In this document: one piece after another, positions 7,274 to 14,263 of the stretch
Numbering within the stretch: position 1 is the first letter of the stretch
Layout of the letters: each line of letters opens with the position of its first letter
From: Anaerolinea sp.
GTDB lineage: Bacteria; Chloroflexota; Anaerolineae; Anaerolineales; Anaerolineaceae
Length of the DNA stretch: 40,149 bases
NCBI GenBank assembly: GCA_029975055.1
Contig: JARKPU010000011.1
Location: 1-40,149 of the forward strand
Direction: 5' to 3'
Program-made: the position numbers and the translations under genes
Notes under the pieces: model-generated
Database searches by the model: none
What the model was told of the DNA's origin: nothing
What the model saw: the letters and a program-made list of their open reading frames with translations, nothing else

Positions 7274-8089
7274 TTAATACCCGCGCAGGTCGGTGCTCGA
7301 GCGGCGCGGGAGCCCCGGCCTGGGCAGGCGCTTGAGCACCACATACTCCAGCCCGAGCCTGGCGCAGAAAGTGCGCTTCTCGGGCCGGTCGCCGTCTTCA
7401 TTCACCAGGTAAATATCGGGCTTCAGGCGCTGAATCTCCGGTTCGGCGTCCACCCAATCCCAGCCGGAGGTGACAAGCGCCTGGTGGACGAAGCGGATCG
7501 ACCCGGCCATGTAGCGGCGCACTTCCTGGGGGAAGAGCGGGTGGCCGGGGCCTTTGAGGTGGGTGACGTTGGCATCGTTGCCGACGATGACATACAGCTC
7601 GCCAAATTGCGAGGCTTCCTCGAAGAAGCGCACATGCCCCGAGTGCAGCCAATCGTAGCAGCCGGTGACGACCACCTTCTTGCGCCCTGCCCGCCGCGCG
7701 GTGTCCATCTCCGGTTCGGGCGGGAAGACCTCCAGCTCGCTCGCGGCGATCACGCAGAGTTCCACGCCGCGCTCGGCGCACCAGGCGCGTTTGGCGGGGT
7801 GATCGTCCTGCTCCTCCACCGCCCAGGTGCGGGGCAGCCAACCCGCCGGCAGCTCCGGCGCATGCGGGTTAGCGGGCGCCTCCAGGAGCGAGACGCTCGC
7901 CACCCAGCGCAGCGACTCGAGCAGGTAGCGGCGCTCCTCCTGCGGGAAGGCCGGCGGGCGGCCTGAGGCGGCTTCTACCAAAGCATCGGACCAGAGCAGC
8001 ACATGCACCGCGCCCAGGCGCGCGGCTTCTTCGAGGAAGCGCACCTGACGGGGATTGAGGTTATCGAAGCTGCCGGAGGCGAGGATCAT
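7274..8089 (-). CDS. double cytidylyltransferase-type nucleotidyltransferase; N-terminal domain lacks the HxGH motif
   Basis: A 271-residue protein made of two homologous halves. The C-terminal half (about residues 137-271) is a complete HxGH nucleotidyltransferase: GCYDWLHSGHVRFFEEA with H149/H152, FPQEVRRYMAGSIRF, and the end motif RRSSTDLRG. The N-terminal half repeats the fold (GSFDNLNPRQVRFLEEA, FPQEERRYLLESLRW, then HPAKRAWCAERGVEL matching RPEKRTFCARLGLEY), but NPRQ (12-15) replaces HSGH, so it is probably inactive. Enzymes of this type (HldE C-terminal, TagD) make ADP- or CDP-activated compounds from phosphates. The start ATG overlaps the kinase stop codon in an ATGA, which implies translational coupling. 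Confidence 0.85.
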   Translation of the reverse strand: MILASGSFDNLNPRQVRFLEEAARLGAVHVLLWSDALVEAASGRPPAFPQEERRYLLESLRWVASVSLLEAPANPHAPELPAGWLPRTWAVEEQDDHPAKRAWCAERGVELCVIAASELEVFPPEPEMDTARRAGRKKVVVTGCYDWLHSGHVRFFEEASQFGELYVIVGNDANVTHLKGPGHPLFPQEVRRYMAGSIRFVHQALVTSGWDWVDAEPEIQRLKPDIYLVNEDGDRPEKRTFCARLGLEYVVLKRLPRPGLPRRSSTDLRGY

Positions 8090-8871
8090 AGCCTGATTTT
8101 AACCTCGAACGCCCCCGGGACGGGCCGCTCGGATGCCACCAGCAGGTAACCGCCGCCGCAGCCGGAATACATGGCCCCGGGGTAACGCGACTGGTAACTG
8201 GCCAGCAGCCCGGGCAGGTCGATGTGAATGGTGGGGTGGCGCACGGTGTGCGGCAAGAGCGCCTCCCAGCAGCGCATGCACTCGTTGAAGGATTCGCCCA
8301 GGGCTTCTACATCGCATGCCAGGATGGCCGCGTAGCAATCTTTGCCGCTTTGGCCCAGGCGCTGCACCCAGGCCGGAGAGAGGTTCTGCTCGCCGAGCGG
8401 GTTGTAGCCCGGCGGGCGCTGCTGGACGGGCAGGAAGTGCACGGCGCCCTCCAGCCAGGCGGCGATGCGCTCGTCGCGGCAGGTCTCGATATGCGCGGGG
8501 AAGACGCCCCCCTCCACGGCATAATCGTAATCCAGCCGGTGGATGCCGGGGTAGAGCAGCCCGATCATATCCTGCGAACCGGAAGGCTCGGCTTTGCCTG
8601 CGTTTTCGAGCGCATAGAGCTCGCGCACCAGGCGGGCAGGCTCGCCTTCGGGCAGGCGGCCGCCCCAGGCCTTCAACGCCACGCTGCGTGTGCCGCCCGC
8701 CATGCCGCTGCGCTCCATGAAGTAGTTCACCGGCTGCAGGCTGACCACCACCATCGAGCCGGGCGGGGCGGGGTTGTGCCGCGAGACAAAGGGCTGGTCG
8801 ATCCACCCGCCGGCCAGCGCCATGCGGTAGGGCAGGCCGCCGATGACGCCTGAAAGGGGCGCATCAATCAT
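8086..8871 (-). CDS. GHMP-family sugar kinase, short form
   Basis: A 261-residue protein. The N-terminal motif PYRMALAGGWIDQP corresponds to the PxRI-x-x-GGxxD sugar-binding motif of heptose, fucose and galactose kinases. SGSQDMIGLLYPG contains the Asp expected to be the catalytic base, and YSGCGGGYLLVAS is the third GHMP motif. The phosphate loop, normally GLGSSSA-like, reads SGMAGGTRSVA here. Family enzymes phosphorylate free sugars, often at C1, or sugar phosphates. The ATG at 8871 overlaps the epimerase stop (8864-8866) and has AGGTGG four bases upstream, so a longer reading of the frame is rejected. It is sandwiched by overlap between the epimerase and nucleotidyltransferase genes. The exact sugar is unknown. 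Confidence 0.82.
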   Translation of the reverse strand: MIDAPLSGVIGGLPYRMALAGGWIDQPFVSRHNPAPPGSMVVVSLQPVNYFMERSGMAGGTRSVALKAWGGRLPEGEPARLVRELYALENAGKAEPSGSQDMIGLLYPGIHRLDYDYAVEGGVFPAHIETCRDERIAAWLEGAVHFLPVQQRPPGYNPLGEQNLSPAWVQRLGQSGKDCYAAILACDVEALGESFNECMRCWEALLPHTVRHPTIHIDLPGLLASYQSRYPGAMYSGCGGGYLLVASERPVPGAFEVKIRL

Positions 8872-9907
8872 GCACCACCTGCTTGCCGGCTTTTTTGAGG
8901 GCGTATTGGGTTTCGATCCAGCGATAGGTCTTTTCCAACCCTGAGCGCAAGGGGGTGCGCGGCTGCCAGCCGAGCACCGCTTGAATGAAGGTGTTATCGC
9001 TGTTGCGCCCGGCCACGCCCAGCGGGGCATCCAGCTTGTGGCGGCGGGCCAGCTTCACCCCGCCGATCTCTTCGGCCAGCCCCACCAGCGTGTTGATCGA
9101 AACCAGCTCGCTCGAGCCGAGGTTGATCGGGGTAGCCACGAGCGCATCGCAGTGCATGATCATATCAATGCCCAACAGGCAGTCATCGATGTAGCAGAAC
9201 GAGCGCGTCTGCTCGCCGGTGCCCCAGATCTCGATCTCCAGCTGCCCCGAATCCTTGGCTTCGATCACCTTGCGGCAGATGGCCGCGGGGGCCTTCTCGC
9301 GCCCGCCGAACCACGTGCCGTTGGGGCCGTAGATGTTGTGGAAGCGCGCGATGTGCGTCTCCAGGCCGCGCTCGGCGGTGTATTCCTGGCAAAACATCTC
9401 CGACATCAACTTTTCCCAGCCGTAGCCGCGCTCGGCCATGGCGGGGTAGGCATCGGCTTCTTTGAGGGCGGTGACGTTCGGGTCTTGCTGCAAGAGCGTG
9501 TTATAGGCGCAGGCCGAGGAGGAGAAGAAGTAGCGCTGCACGCCGGCGCGGTAGGCGGCCTCGAGCATGTGGGTGTTGATCAGGATCGAGCGCAGGCATT
9601 CCACGCGGTGCGTCTCGATGAAGCCCATCCCGCCCATATCGGCGGCCAGGTTATACACCTCGGCGGCGCCTTCGACGGCGCGGCGGCAGGCATCAGCCTC
9701 GCTCAGGTCGAGGCACAGGCTTTCCACCCCCGGCGTGCGCTGGTACCACTCGGGCAGGGGCTTTTTATCCACCGCGCGAATGCGCGTGAAACCTTTCTCG
9801 TGGAAATAACGCGCCAGCGACCCGCCAATGAACCCGCCTGCGCCGGTGATGACGATCTGATCGTCTTTTTGAAGCACATCTTCGATGGTCTTATTGCCAG
9901 AAAACAT
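8864..9907 (-). CDS. GDP-mannose 3,5-epimerase-like NAD-dependent epimerase
   Basis: A 347-residue extended SDR. The Rossmann loop is TGAGGFIG (21-28). Its diagnostic match is to GDP-mannose 3,5-epimerase: YNLAADMGGMGFIETH, SSSAC (Cys133), YGWEK (Tyr162, Lys166), FHNIYGPNGTWFGGREKAPAA (Lys205), GTGEQTRSFCYIDD and GRNSDNT. Spacings Cys-Tyr 29 and Tyr-Lys 43 equal those of the plant enzyme's catalytic Cys145, Tyr174 and Lys217. The reaction would be GDP-mannose to GDP-L-galactose or GDP-L-gulose, although bacterial homologues may use related substrates. The ATG at 9907 with AGAGGAA upstream is preferred to the in-frame TTG at 9931. It heads the overlapping epimerase-kinase-nucleotidyltransferase cassette, 60 bp after the fucosidase. 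Confidence 0.85.
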   Translation of the reverse strand: MFSGNKTIEDVLQKDDQIVITGAGGFIGGSLARYFHEKGFTRIRAVDKKPLPEWYQRTPGVESLCLDLSEADACRRAVEGAAEVYNLAADMGGMGFIETHRVECLRSILINTHMLEAAYRAGVQRYFFSSSACAYNTLLQQDPNVTALKEADAYPAMAERGYGWEKLMSEMFCQEYTAERGLETHIARFHNIYGPNGTWFGGREKAPAAICRKVIEAKDSGQLEIEIWGTGEQTRSFCYIDDCLLGIDMIMHCDALVATPINLGSSELVSINTLVGLAEEIGGVKLARRHKLDAPLGVAGRNSDNTFIQAVLGWQPRTPLRSGLEKTYRWIETQYALKKAGKQVVHD

Positions 9908-9967
9908 GGGTTGGTTCCTCTTCTTAGCCAAAATGTTACGGCGATCCGGGTGTGAAGCCCCCCTGCC

Positions 9968-11425
9968 TCACAGCTGGCCTTCGCATTCGATCTTCACCAC
10001 CGGCGTGGGGCGATCGGCGCGCGCAGGCAGTTCCACCAGCAGGCCGCCGGCCTCCTGCCGCCAGTTCAGCGCGCCTTCCAGCCCCAGCAGGCTCACCCGC
10101 CGGATTTTAAGCCCGGGTAACCCATCGCTCCCCAGCGAGCGGACCAGCAGCTCCGCGCCCGGCCAGGCCAGCGCGGTGACGTAGAGCGCATTCCCCTTTT
10201 TGGTGAAGCGCAGGTCCTGCCCGGTGTAGGGCGGGCGTTTGGTATCGGTGAAGCCGCCTTCTTCCACCCGCGTGGGGCCTTCGCCGTACCTTCGCCACGG
10301 GCGCGTGGCATAGACGGCCTCGCCGTTCAGCTTCAGCCAAGCGCCGATCTCGCGCAGGATGCGCTGCTCCGGCTCGGGGATGGTGCCATCGGCTTTCGGG
10401 CCAATGTTGAGCAGCAGGCAGCCGTTCTTCGAGACGATATCCACCAGGTCTTGAATGATATCGGCCGAGGTTTTGTAATCCTGCTCGGCCACGTAGCCCC
10501 AGGAGTTTTTGGAGATGGAGGTATCGGTCTGCCAGAAGTAAGGGCGCAGGTCGCTCAACTGCCCGCGCTCGATATCCCACACGGCGGCTTCCTTGGGGAA
10601 GGTCTCGTTCTTGAAGTTGATCGCAACGCCCTGGCCCCATTCGAGGGCGCGGTTGTAATAATAGGCCGCGAAGCGCTGCACGTAGGGCTGGAAGACAATC
10701 TGCTCGATCCACCAATCGAACCAGAAGACCTGCGGGCGGTAGGCATCCACCAGCTCGCAGCAGCGCGCCAGCCAGTCTTCCAGGAAGGCCGCATCGGGGC
10801 GGGGGGTCCAATCGCGGCTCTTCCAATCAGCCGGGGCCGGGCCTGGGCCGGCAGGGCCGTCGATGCTGCGCGCCGGGCCGTAAAAAGCCGCATAAGCCGG
10901 GTCGTTCACATCGCTTTCGTAGCCGCGCCCGCCGTTCATGAACCACCAGTGCTCGGCGCGGTGGCTGGAGACCCCCAACACCAGGCCCCGCGCGCGCACC
11001 GCGGCCGCCAGTTCGCCAAGCACGTCGCGCCGGGGGCCCATCTTCGCCGCACACCACTCCGAAAGGCGCGTGGCATACATGGCAAAGCCGTCGTGGTGCT
11101 CGGCCACCGGGACGACATACCGGGCGCCTGCCTCGGCGAAGAGTTCCGCCCAGGCCTGCGCGTCGAACCGCCCGGCGGTGAAGCGCGGGAGGAAATCCTT
11201 ATAACCGAAGCGGCTATGCGGCCCGTAGGTTTTGAGGTGATGCTCAAATTCGGGCGTGCCGGGCAGGTACATGTTGCGCGGGTACCATTCGTTGCCGAAG
11301 GCGGGCACGCAGTAGGGGCCCCAGTGGATGAAGATGCCGAACTTGGCGTCCTGGTACCAATCGGGCACGGTGTAGGTCTTGAGTGAATCCCAGGCGGGCA
11401 GGTAATGCACAGATGAGTCGGGCAT
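9968..11425 (-). CDS. alpha-L-fucosidase, glycoside hydrolase family 29
   Basis: A 485-residue protein with the GH29 barrel: WYQDAKFGIFIHWGPYCVPAFGNEWYPRNMY, FTAGRFDAQAWAELFAEAGARYVVPVAEHHDGFAMY, and VFWFDWWIEQ with Asp237 as the probable nucleophile, then CLLLNIGPKADGTIPE before a C-terminal beta-sandwich. The enzyme removes alpha-L-fucose, and some members also cut alpha-L-galactose. The latter fits the neighbouring epimerase that would make GDP-L-galactose. No signal peptide is visible, so it is probably cytoplasmic. The ATG at 11425 is preceded by GGAAAGGACCC and by a TATAAT box at 11449-11454. It is the first gene of the leftward run to 2.3 kb. Confidence 0.92.
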   Translation of the reverse strand: MPDSSVHYLPAWDSLKTYTVPDWYQDAKFGIFIHWGPYCVPAFGNEWYPRNMYLPGTPEFEHHLKTYGPHSRFGYKDFLPRFTAGRFDAQAWAELFAEAGARYVVPVAEHHDGFAMYATRLSEWCAAKMGPRRDVLGELAAAVRARGLVLGVSSHRAEHWWFMNGGRGYESDVNDPAYAAFYGPARSIDGPAGPGPAPADWKSRDWTPRPDAAFLEDWLARCCELVDAYRPQVFWFDWWIEQIVFQPYVQRFAAYYYNRALEWGQGVAINFKNETFPKEAAVWDIERGQLSDLRPYFWQTDTSISKNSWGYVAEQDYKTSADIIQDLVDIVSKNGCLLLNIGPKADGTIPEPEQRILREIGAWLKLNGEAVYATRPWRRYGEGPTRVEEGGFTDTKRPPYTGQDLRFTKKGNALYVTALAWPGAELLVRSLGSDGLPGLKIRRVSLLGLEGALNWRQEAGGLLVELPARADRPTPVVKIECEGQL

Positions 11426-11448
11426 GGGGAAGGGTCCTTTCCACCAGT

Positions 11449-11496
11449 ATTATAGGGGTGAATCCATTCCTATGCTTCAGGGTTATTCTATATAAT
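11449..11496. promoter_or_regulatory. divergent promoter region: -10 boxes for GH29 (minus) and Yip1 protein (plus)
   Basis: TATAAT on the minus strand at 11449-11454 faces the fucosidase gene, about 24 bases from its ATG. TATAAT on the plus strand at 11491-11496 faces the Yip1-domain gene at 11533. Neither has a clear -35 box. The AT-rich stretch contrasts with the GC-rich coding flanks. Confidence 0.5.
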
Positions 11497-11532
11497 CTAC
11501 TCATCTTTTTTTAATCTGCCAAAGGAGAGTGC

Positions 11533-12117
11533 ATGATGATCGACCGCATTATGGGAGCCTTCACCTTCCGCAAAGGCATCTATGCCGAATCTGCCCGAGA
11601 GACAGGCTTCACCACCGACGCCTGGATCATCGTGGTGGTGGTCACCTTCCTCGCGCAATTGGGGGCCAGCGCGTCTGTGCTATCTACCAATCAGGGGTTC
11701 GGCAGTTTCCTCATTTCCGTCATCGTGGGGACGGTCGTCGGGCTGATCGGCTTCGTCATTTCGGTTTTCCTGATCAGCTGGCTGAGCCGGGCGATGTTCA
11801 ACGCCAAAGCCGGCTTCGATGAACTTCAGCGCGCCATGGGCCTGGCTTCGGTCTGGCGGGTGATCGGCTTCCTTTCCATCCTGGGGGCCATTTCTCCGGC
11901 GCTGGTGTGCCTGGTTTCGCCGGTGACGATCATCGCCGGGATCGCCGGGCTGGTGGCTTTCTTCTTTGCCATCCGCGAGGCCACCGGCATGGATACCGTG
12001 GGGGTAATCGTGACCGTGGTGGTGGCGCTGGTTGTCCAGCTCATCGTCACCGCGGTTGTCAGCGGCATCCTGGCCATCTTCGGCATCGGCGCGGCGGCCC
12101 TCCTCGGCGGGCTTTAG
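11533..12117 (+). CDS. Yip1-domain integral membrane protein
   Basis: A 194-residue protein with five predicted hydrophobic segments (about residues 32-50, 62-85, 108-128, 130-150 and 160-190) after an amphipathic start (MIGAFTFRKGIYAE-like). The pattern of an N-terminal short cytosolic piece and FLISWLSRAMF before an LQRAMGLASVWRVIGFLSILG segment is typical of bacterial Yip1/DUF1282 proteins, whose molecular function is not established. AAGGAGA lies six bases before the ATG. It stands alone between a divergent promoter region and a strong stem-loop. Confidence 0.75.
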   Translation: MMIDRIMGAFTFRKGIYAESARETGFTTDAWIIVVVVTFLAQLGASASVLSTNQGFGSFLISVIVGTVVGLIGFVISVFLISWLSRAMFNAKAGFDELQRAMGLASVWRVIGFLSILGAISPALVCLVSPVTIIAGIAGLVAFFFAIREATGMDTVGVIVTVVVALVVQLIVTAVVSGILAIFGIGAAALLGGL

Positions 12118-12126
12118 CGGGCCGAA

Positions 12127-12163
12127 ACGAAGAGGTTGGCGCGTTCGGCGCCAACCTCTTCGT
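12127..12163. terminator. stem-loop terminator between convergent genes
   Basis: A 16-bp perfect stem (ACGAAGAGGTTGGCGC, 12127-12142; right arm 12148-12163) with loop GTTCG follows the Yip1 gene by 10 bp. It precedes the end of the leftward gene at 12198, so it can serve both. Only short T-rich tails (GTTAT) are present. Confidence 0.7.
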
Positions 12164-12197
12164 GTTATCAGCACCGCAGTTCACCTGCAGGCGCTTT

Positions 12198-14156
12198 CTA
12201 TTCCTTCTTCCGCCAGAGGTACACCGCCGCGCCGATTCCCACCAGGCTGAGGAGCGCGCCAAGCGGGGCATCCCAGGGCAGGTAGTTCAGATTCACCCGG
12301 TGGCGGCCTGCGGGCAGCTTCAGCGCCAGCCATTCGCCCGGCTCCAGCTGCGCCCGCGCGCCATCCACCCTGGCGCGCCAGCCGGCCCAGGCATGCTCAT
12401 AAACCACCAGCATGCCCGGCGCGTCGTTCTGGCAGACCAGCGCGATCTGCCCGCCGCGGGCCGAGGCGCTGCACGGCGACTCTGCGCCGTTTTCCATTTG
12501 CACCGCCGCATAGTGCACCTGCGGGTCTTTCGAGAGCGTGAGACCCTGCACATCGGCAAATACCTCCGCGAGCGGCTGTTCGGCCGGGCTGCGCTCTGCC
12601 TTGAGAGCGGCCGGCGGCGACTGGCGGTTGAGCAGGTGCCAGGGGTGGAAAGCCTCGGCAACTTTAAAGTCTTGCTCTTGCGCCTCCAGGAACCAGCTCA
12701 ACTCGCTGAATGGGAACTGGACCCACCCGGCCGAGCCCGGGCGCATGGCATTCATCACCGGTTCGATCTCGCCGGGTTGAGCGGCCGGGAATAACCACGC
12801 CTGGGCGAACTGGTACACCGAAAGCACGCCCCACACCAGCGGGACGGCCAGCAAAAGCCAGCTCAGGCGGATATGCTTCGACTCACCGGCACCCCATTGA
12901 ATCGAAACATTCGGCCCGGCCTGCAGCGCCAGATCCAACCCCCACCCGGCCAGGCCAAGGACCAGGGGCACGGCCAGCCCGGCCATGAGCGTGGGGTGGC
13001 GGATGCCGATCAGCAAATCCTCGGCGATGACGCCAAAGAGCAGGCGCGGGAGGATCATCGTGCTGTTCAGGTACACCAGCGCGATGGCGGTCAGGAAGAA
13101 GATCAGCACCCGCAGGCGCTGGCGCGGAATCAAACGCAAGGCCAGGGCCGCCAACAGCACGGGCACCCAGCCAATATAGTTGACATACAGGTAAGGATAA
13201 GAGAGCTTGTGCAGCGAATCGTTGTAGAAGAAGCCGGTATCGCGGATCACCAGGTTCAGCGGGAGATATTCGAGCGGCTGGATGGTGCCAAAGGTCGCGT
13301 CGGTATCTTTGACGAAGTTGCCCGATTGGTGCAGCCAGGGAACCAGCAAAGCCCCTGCCAGCAGAGCCGCCACGACCACGGCCAGGCCAAAGCCTTTGAG
13401 GATGCGGCCGGTGTTTTGCGCATCGCCCAGGAACAAGATAAACAGCGCCGGCACGATGCTCAAGGCCAGGCCGATCTGTAAATAGCCCTGCCCGGAGAGG
13501 ACCGCCATGCCCAAAGCAGCCGCCAGCAGGACGCTGGAGCGCAGGGAAGGCTTTTGCGCCAGGTTGACCCCGGCCGGGATGACCAGCATGCACGAAGCGG
13601 TGGAAAGCACCAGAACGACCAGGCCGTTTTCCATCTTCCCGGTCACCGAGCCTGCCGCCACGGCGATGAGAGCGGCCCACACCCGCGCCACCCGGCCCAG
13701 CCCCAACAGTCGCCCCAGCCACCATTGGGCCACCCCCGCCAGCGCCATGCTCAGCACCAGCGTCACCTTCGCCCCGTTGATCACCCCAAACAGCAGTGTG
13801 GGGATTGCCACCAGGGGGTGAAACGGCGCGCTTTGCAGGTCCACCAGCGCCGGGTAGCCGCCGTTGATGCTCCCGTTCCAAAAGGCGCACGCGCCGCAGC
13901 GCAGCAGGTTGGTCCAGAAGAAGTTTTCGCGCACCGAGAGGGGGAATTCAAACCCGTTGGGCCACATGTTTGGGTCGAAATTCAACACCAGCCGCCCGGC
14001 GAGGAACGCCCAGCCGATGATGAGCGCAATTTCGATCCAGAGATACAAGGTGGGAATGGAAATCCATTCACGCGGACGGGCTCTGGCAAAGGCCGCCTTC
14101 ACCCATGAACCGGATAAGAACCGAGGCCGGGGGGAGGTTCCCAGGTCAGTATCCAT
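12198..14156 (-). CDS. YfhO-like polytopic membrane protein (putative glycosyltransferase)
   Basis: A 652-residue protein with about 11-13 hydrophobic helices. The first extracytoplasmic loop (residues about 50-95) contains NFDPNMWPNG, ENFFWTNLLRCGACAFWNGSINGGYPALVD and SAPFHPLVAIP, which resembles the start of YfhO/GT-C proteins. The C-terminal domain before the last helix (VVYEHAWAGWRARVDGA..., LALKLPAGRHRVNLNYLPWDAPLG) is the characteristic YfhO end. YfhO in Gram-positives is implicated in glycosylating lipoteichoic acid; the function here is unknown. The ATG at 14156 with GAGGG upstream is chosen over the in-frame TTG at 14174. It follows two other large membrane glycosyltransferase-like genes on the same strand. 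Confidence 0.75.
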   Translation of the reverse strand: MDTDLGTSPRPRFLSGSWVKAAFARARPREWISIPTLYLWIEIALIIGWAFLAGRLVLNFDPNMWPNGFEFPLSVRENFFWTNLLRCGACAFWNGSINGGYPALVDLQSAPFHPLVAIPTLLFGVINGAKVTLVLSMALAGVAQWWLGRLLGLGRVARVWAALIAVAAGSVTGKMENGLVVLVLSTASCMLVIPAGVNLAQKPSLRSSVLLAAALGMAVLSGQGYLQIGLALSIVPALFILFLGDAQNTGRILKGFGLAVVVAALLAGALLVPWLHQSGNFVKDTDATFGTIQPLEYLPLNLVIRDTGFFYNDSLHKLSYPYLYVNYIGWVPVLLAALALRLIPRQRLRVLIFFLTAIALVYLNSTMILPRLLFGVIAEDLLIGIRHPTLMAGLAVPLVLGLAGWGLDLALQAGPNVSIQWGAGESKHIRLSWLLLAVPLVWGVLSVYQFAQAWLFPAAQPGEIEPVMNAMRPGSAGWVQFPFSELSWFLEAQEQDFKVAEAFHPWHLLNRQSPPAALKAERSPAEQPLAEVFADVQGLTLSKDPQVHYAAVQMENGAESPCSASARGGQIALVCQNDAPGMLVVYEHAWAGWRARVDGARAQLEPGEWLALKLPAGRHRVNLNYLPWDAPLGALLSLVGIGAAVYLWRKKE

Positions 14157-14200
14157 AAGACCCTCGCTTTTCAATAGATAAGATACCGGTCACATGCCCA

Positions 14201-14242
14201 TTTTCTGAAAACCTTGGGGCAGGCCCGCCGGTTTCAAAAAAA
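14201..14242. repeat. dispersed ~42-bp palindromic repeat, copy 1
   Basis: TTTTCTG, a central TTGGGGC, then GCCC and an A-rich right arm. It matches the copy at 22050-22091 at about 30 of 42 positions without gaps. The arms pair imperfectly. It lies in the gap between the GT39-like and YfhO-like genes, about 45 bases upstream of the YfhO start. Confidence 0.55.
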
Positions 14243-14263
14243 GGAACACTTTCAGAAATACGA

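Noticed and set aside
8086..9030. Longer N-terminus for the GHMP kinase
   Set aside because: The extra residues overlap the epimerase coding region and are Pro/Ser/Arg-rich without homology; the ATG at 8871 has its own ribosome-binding site.
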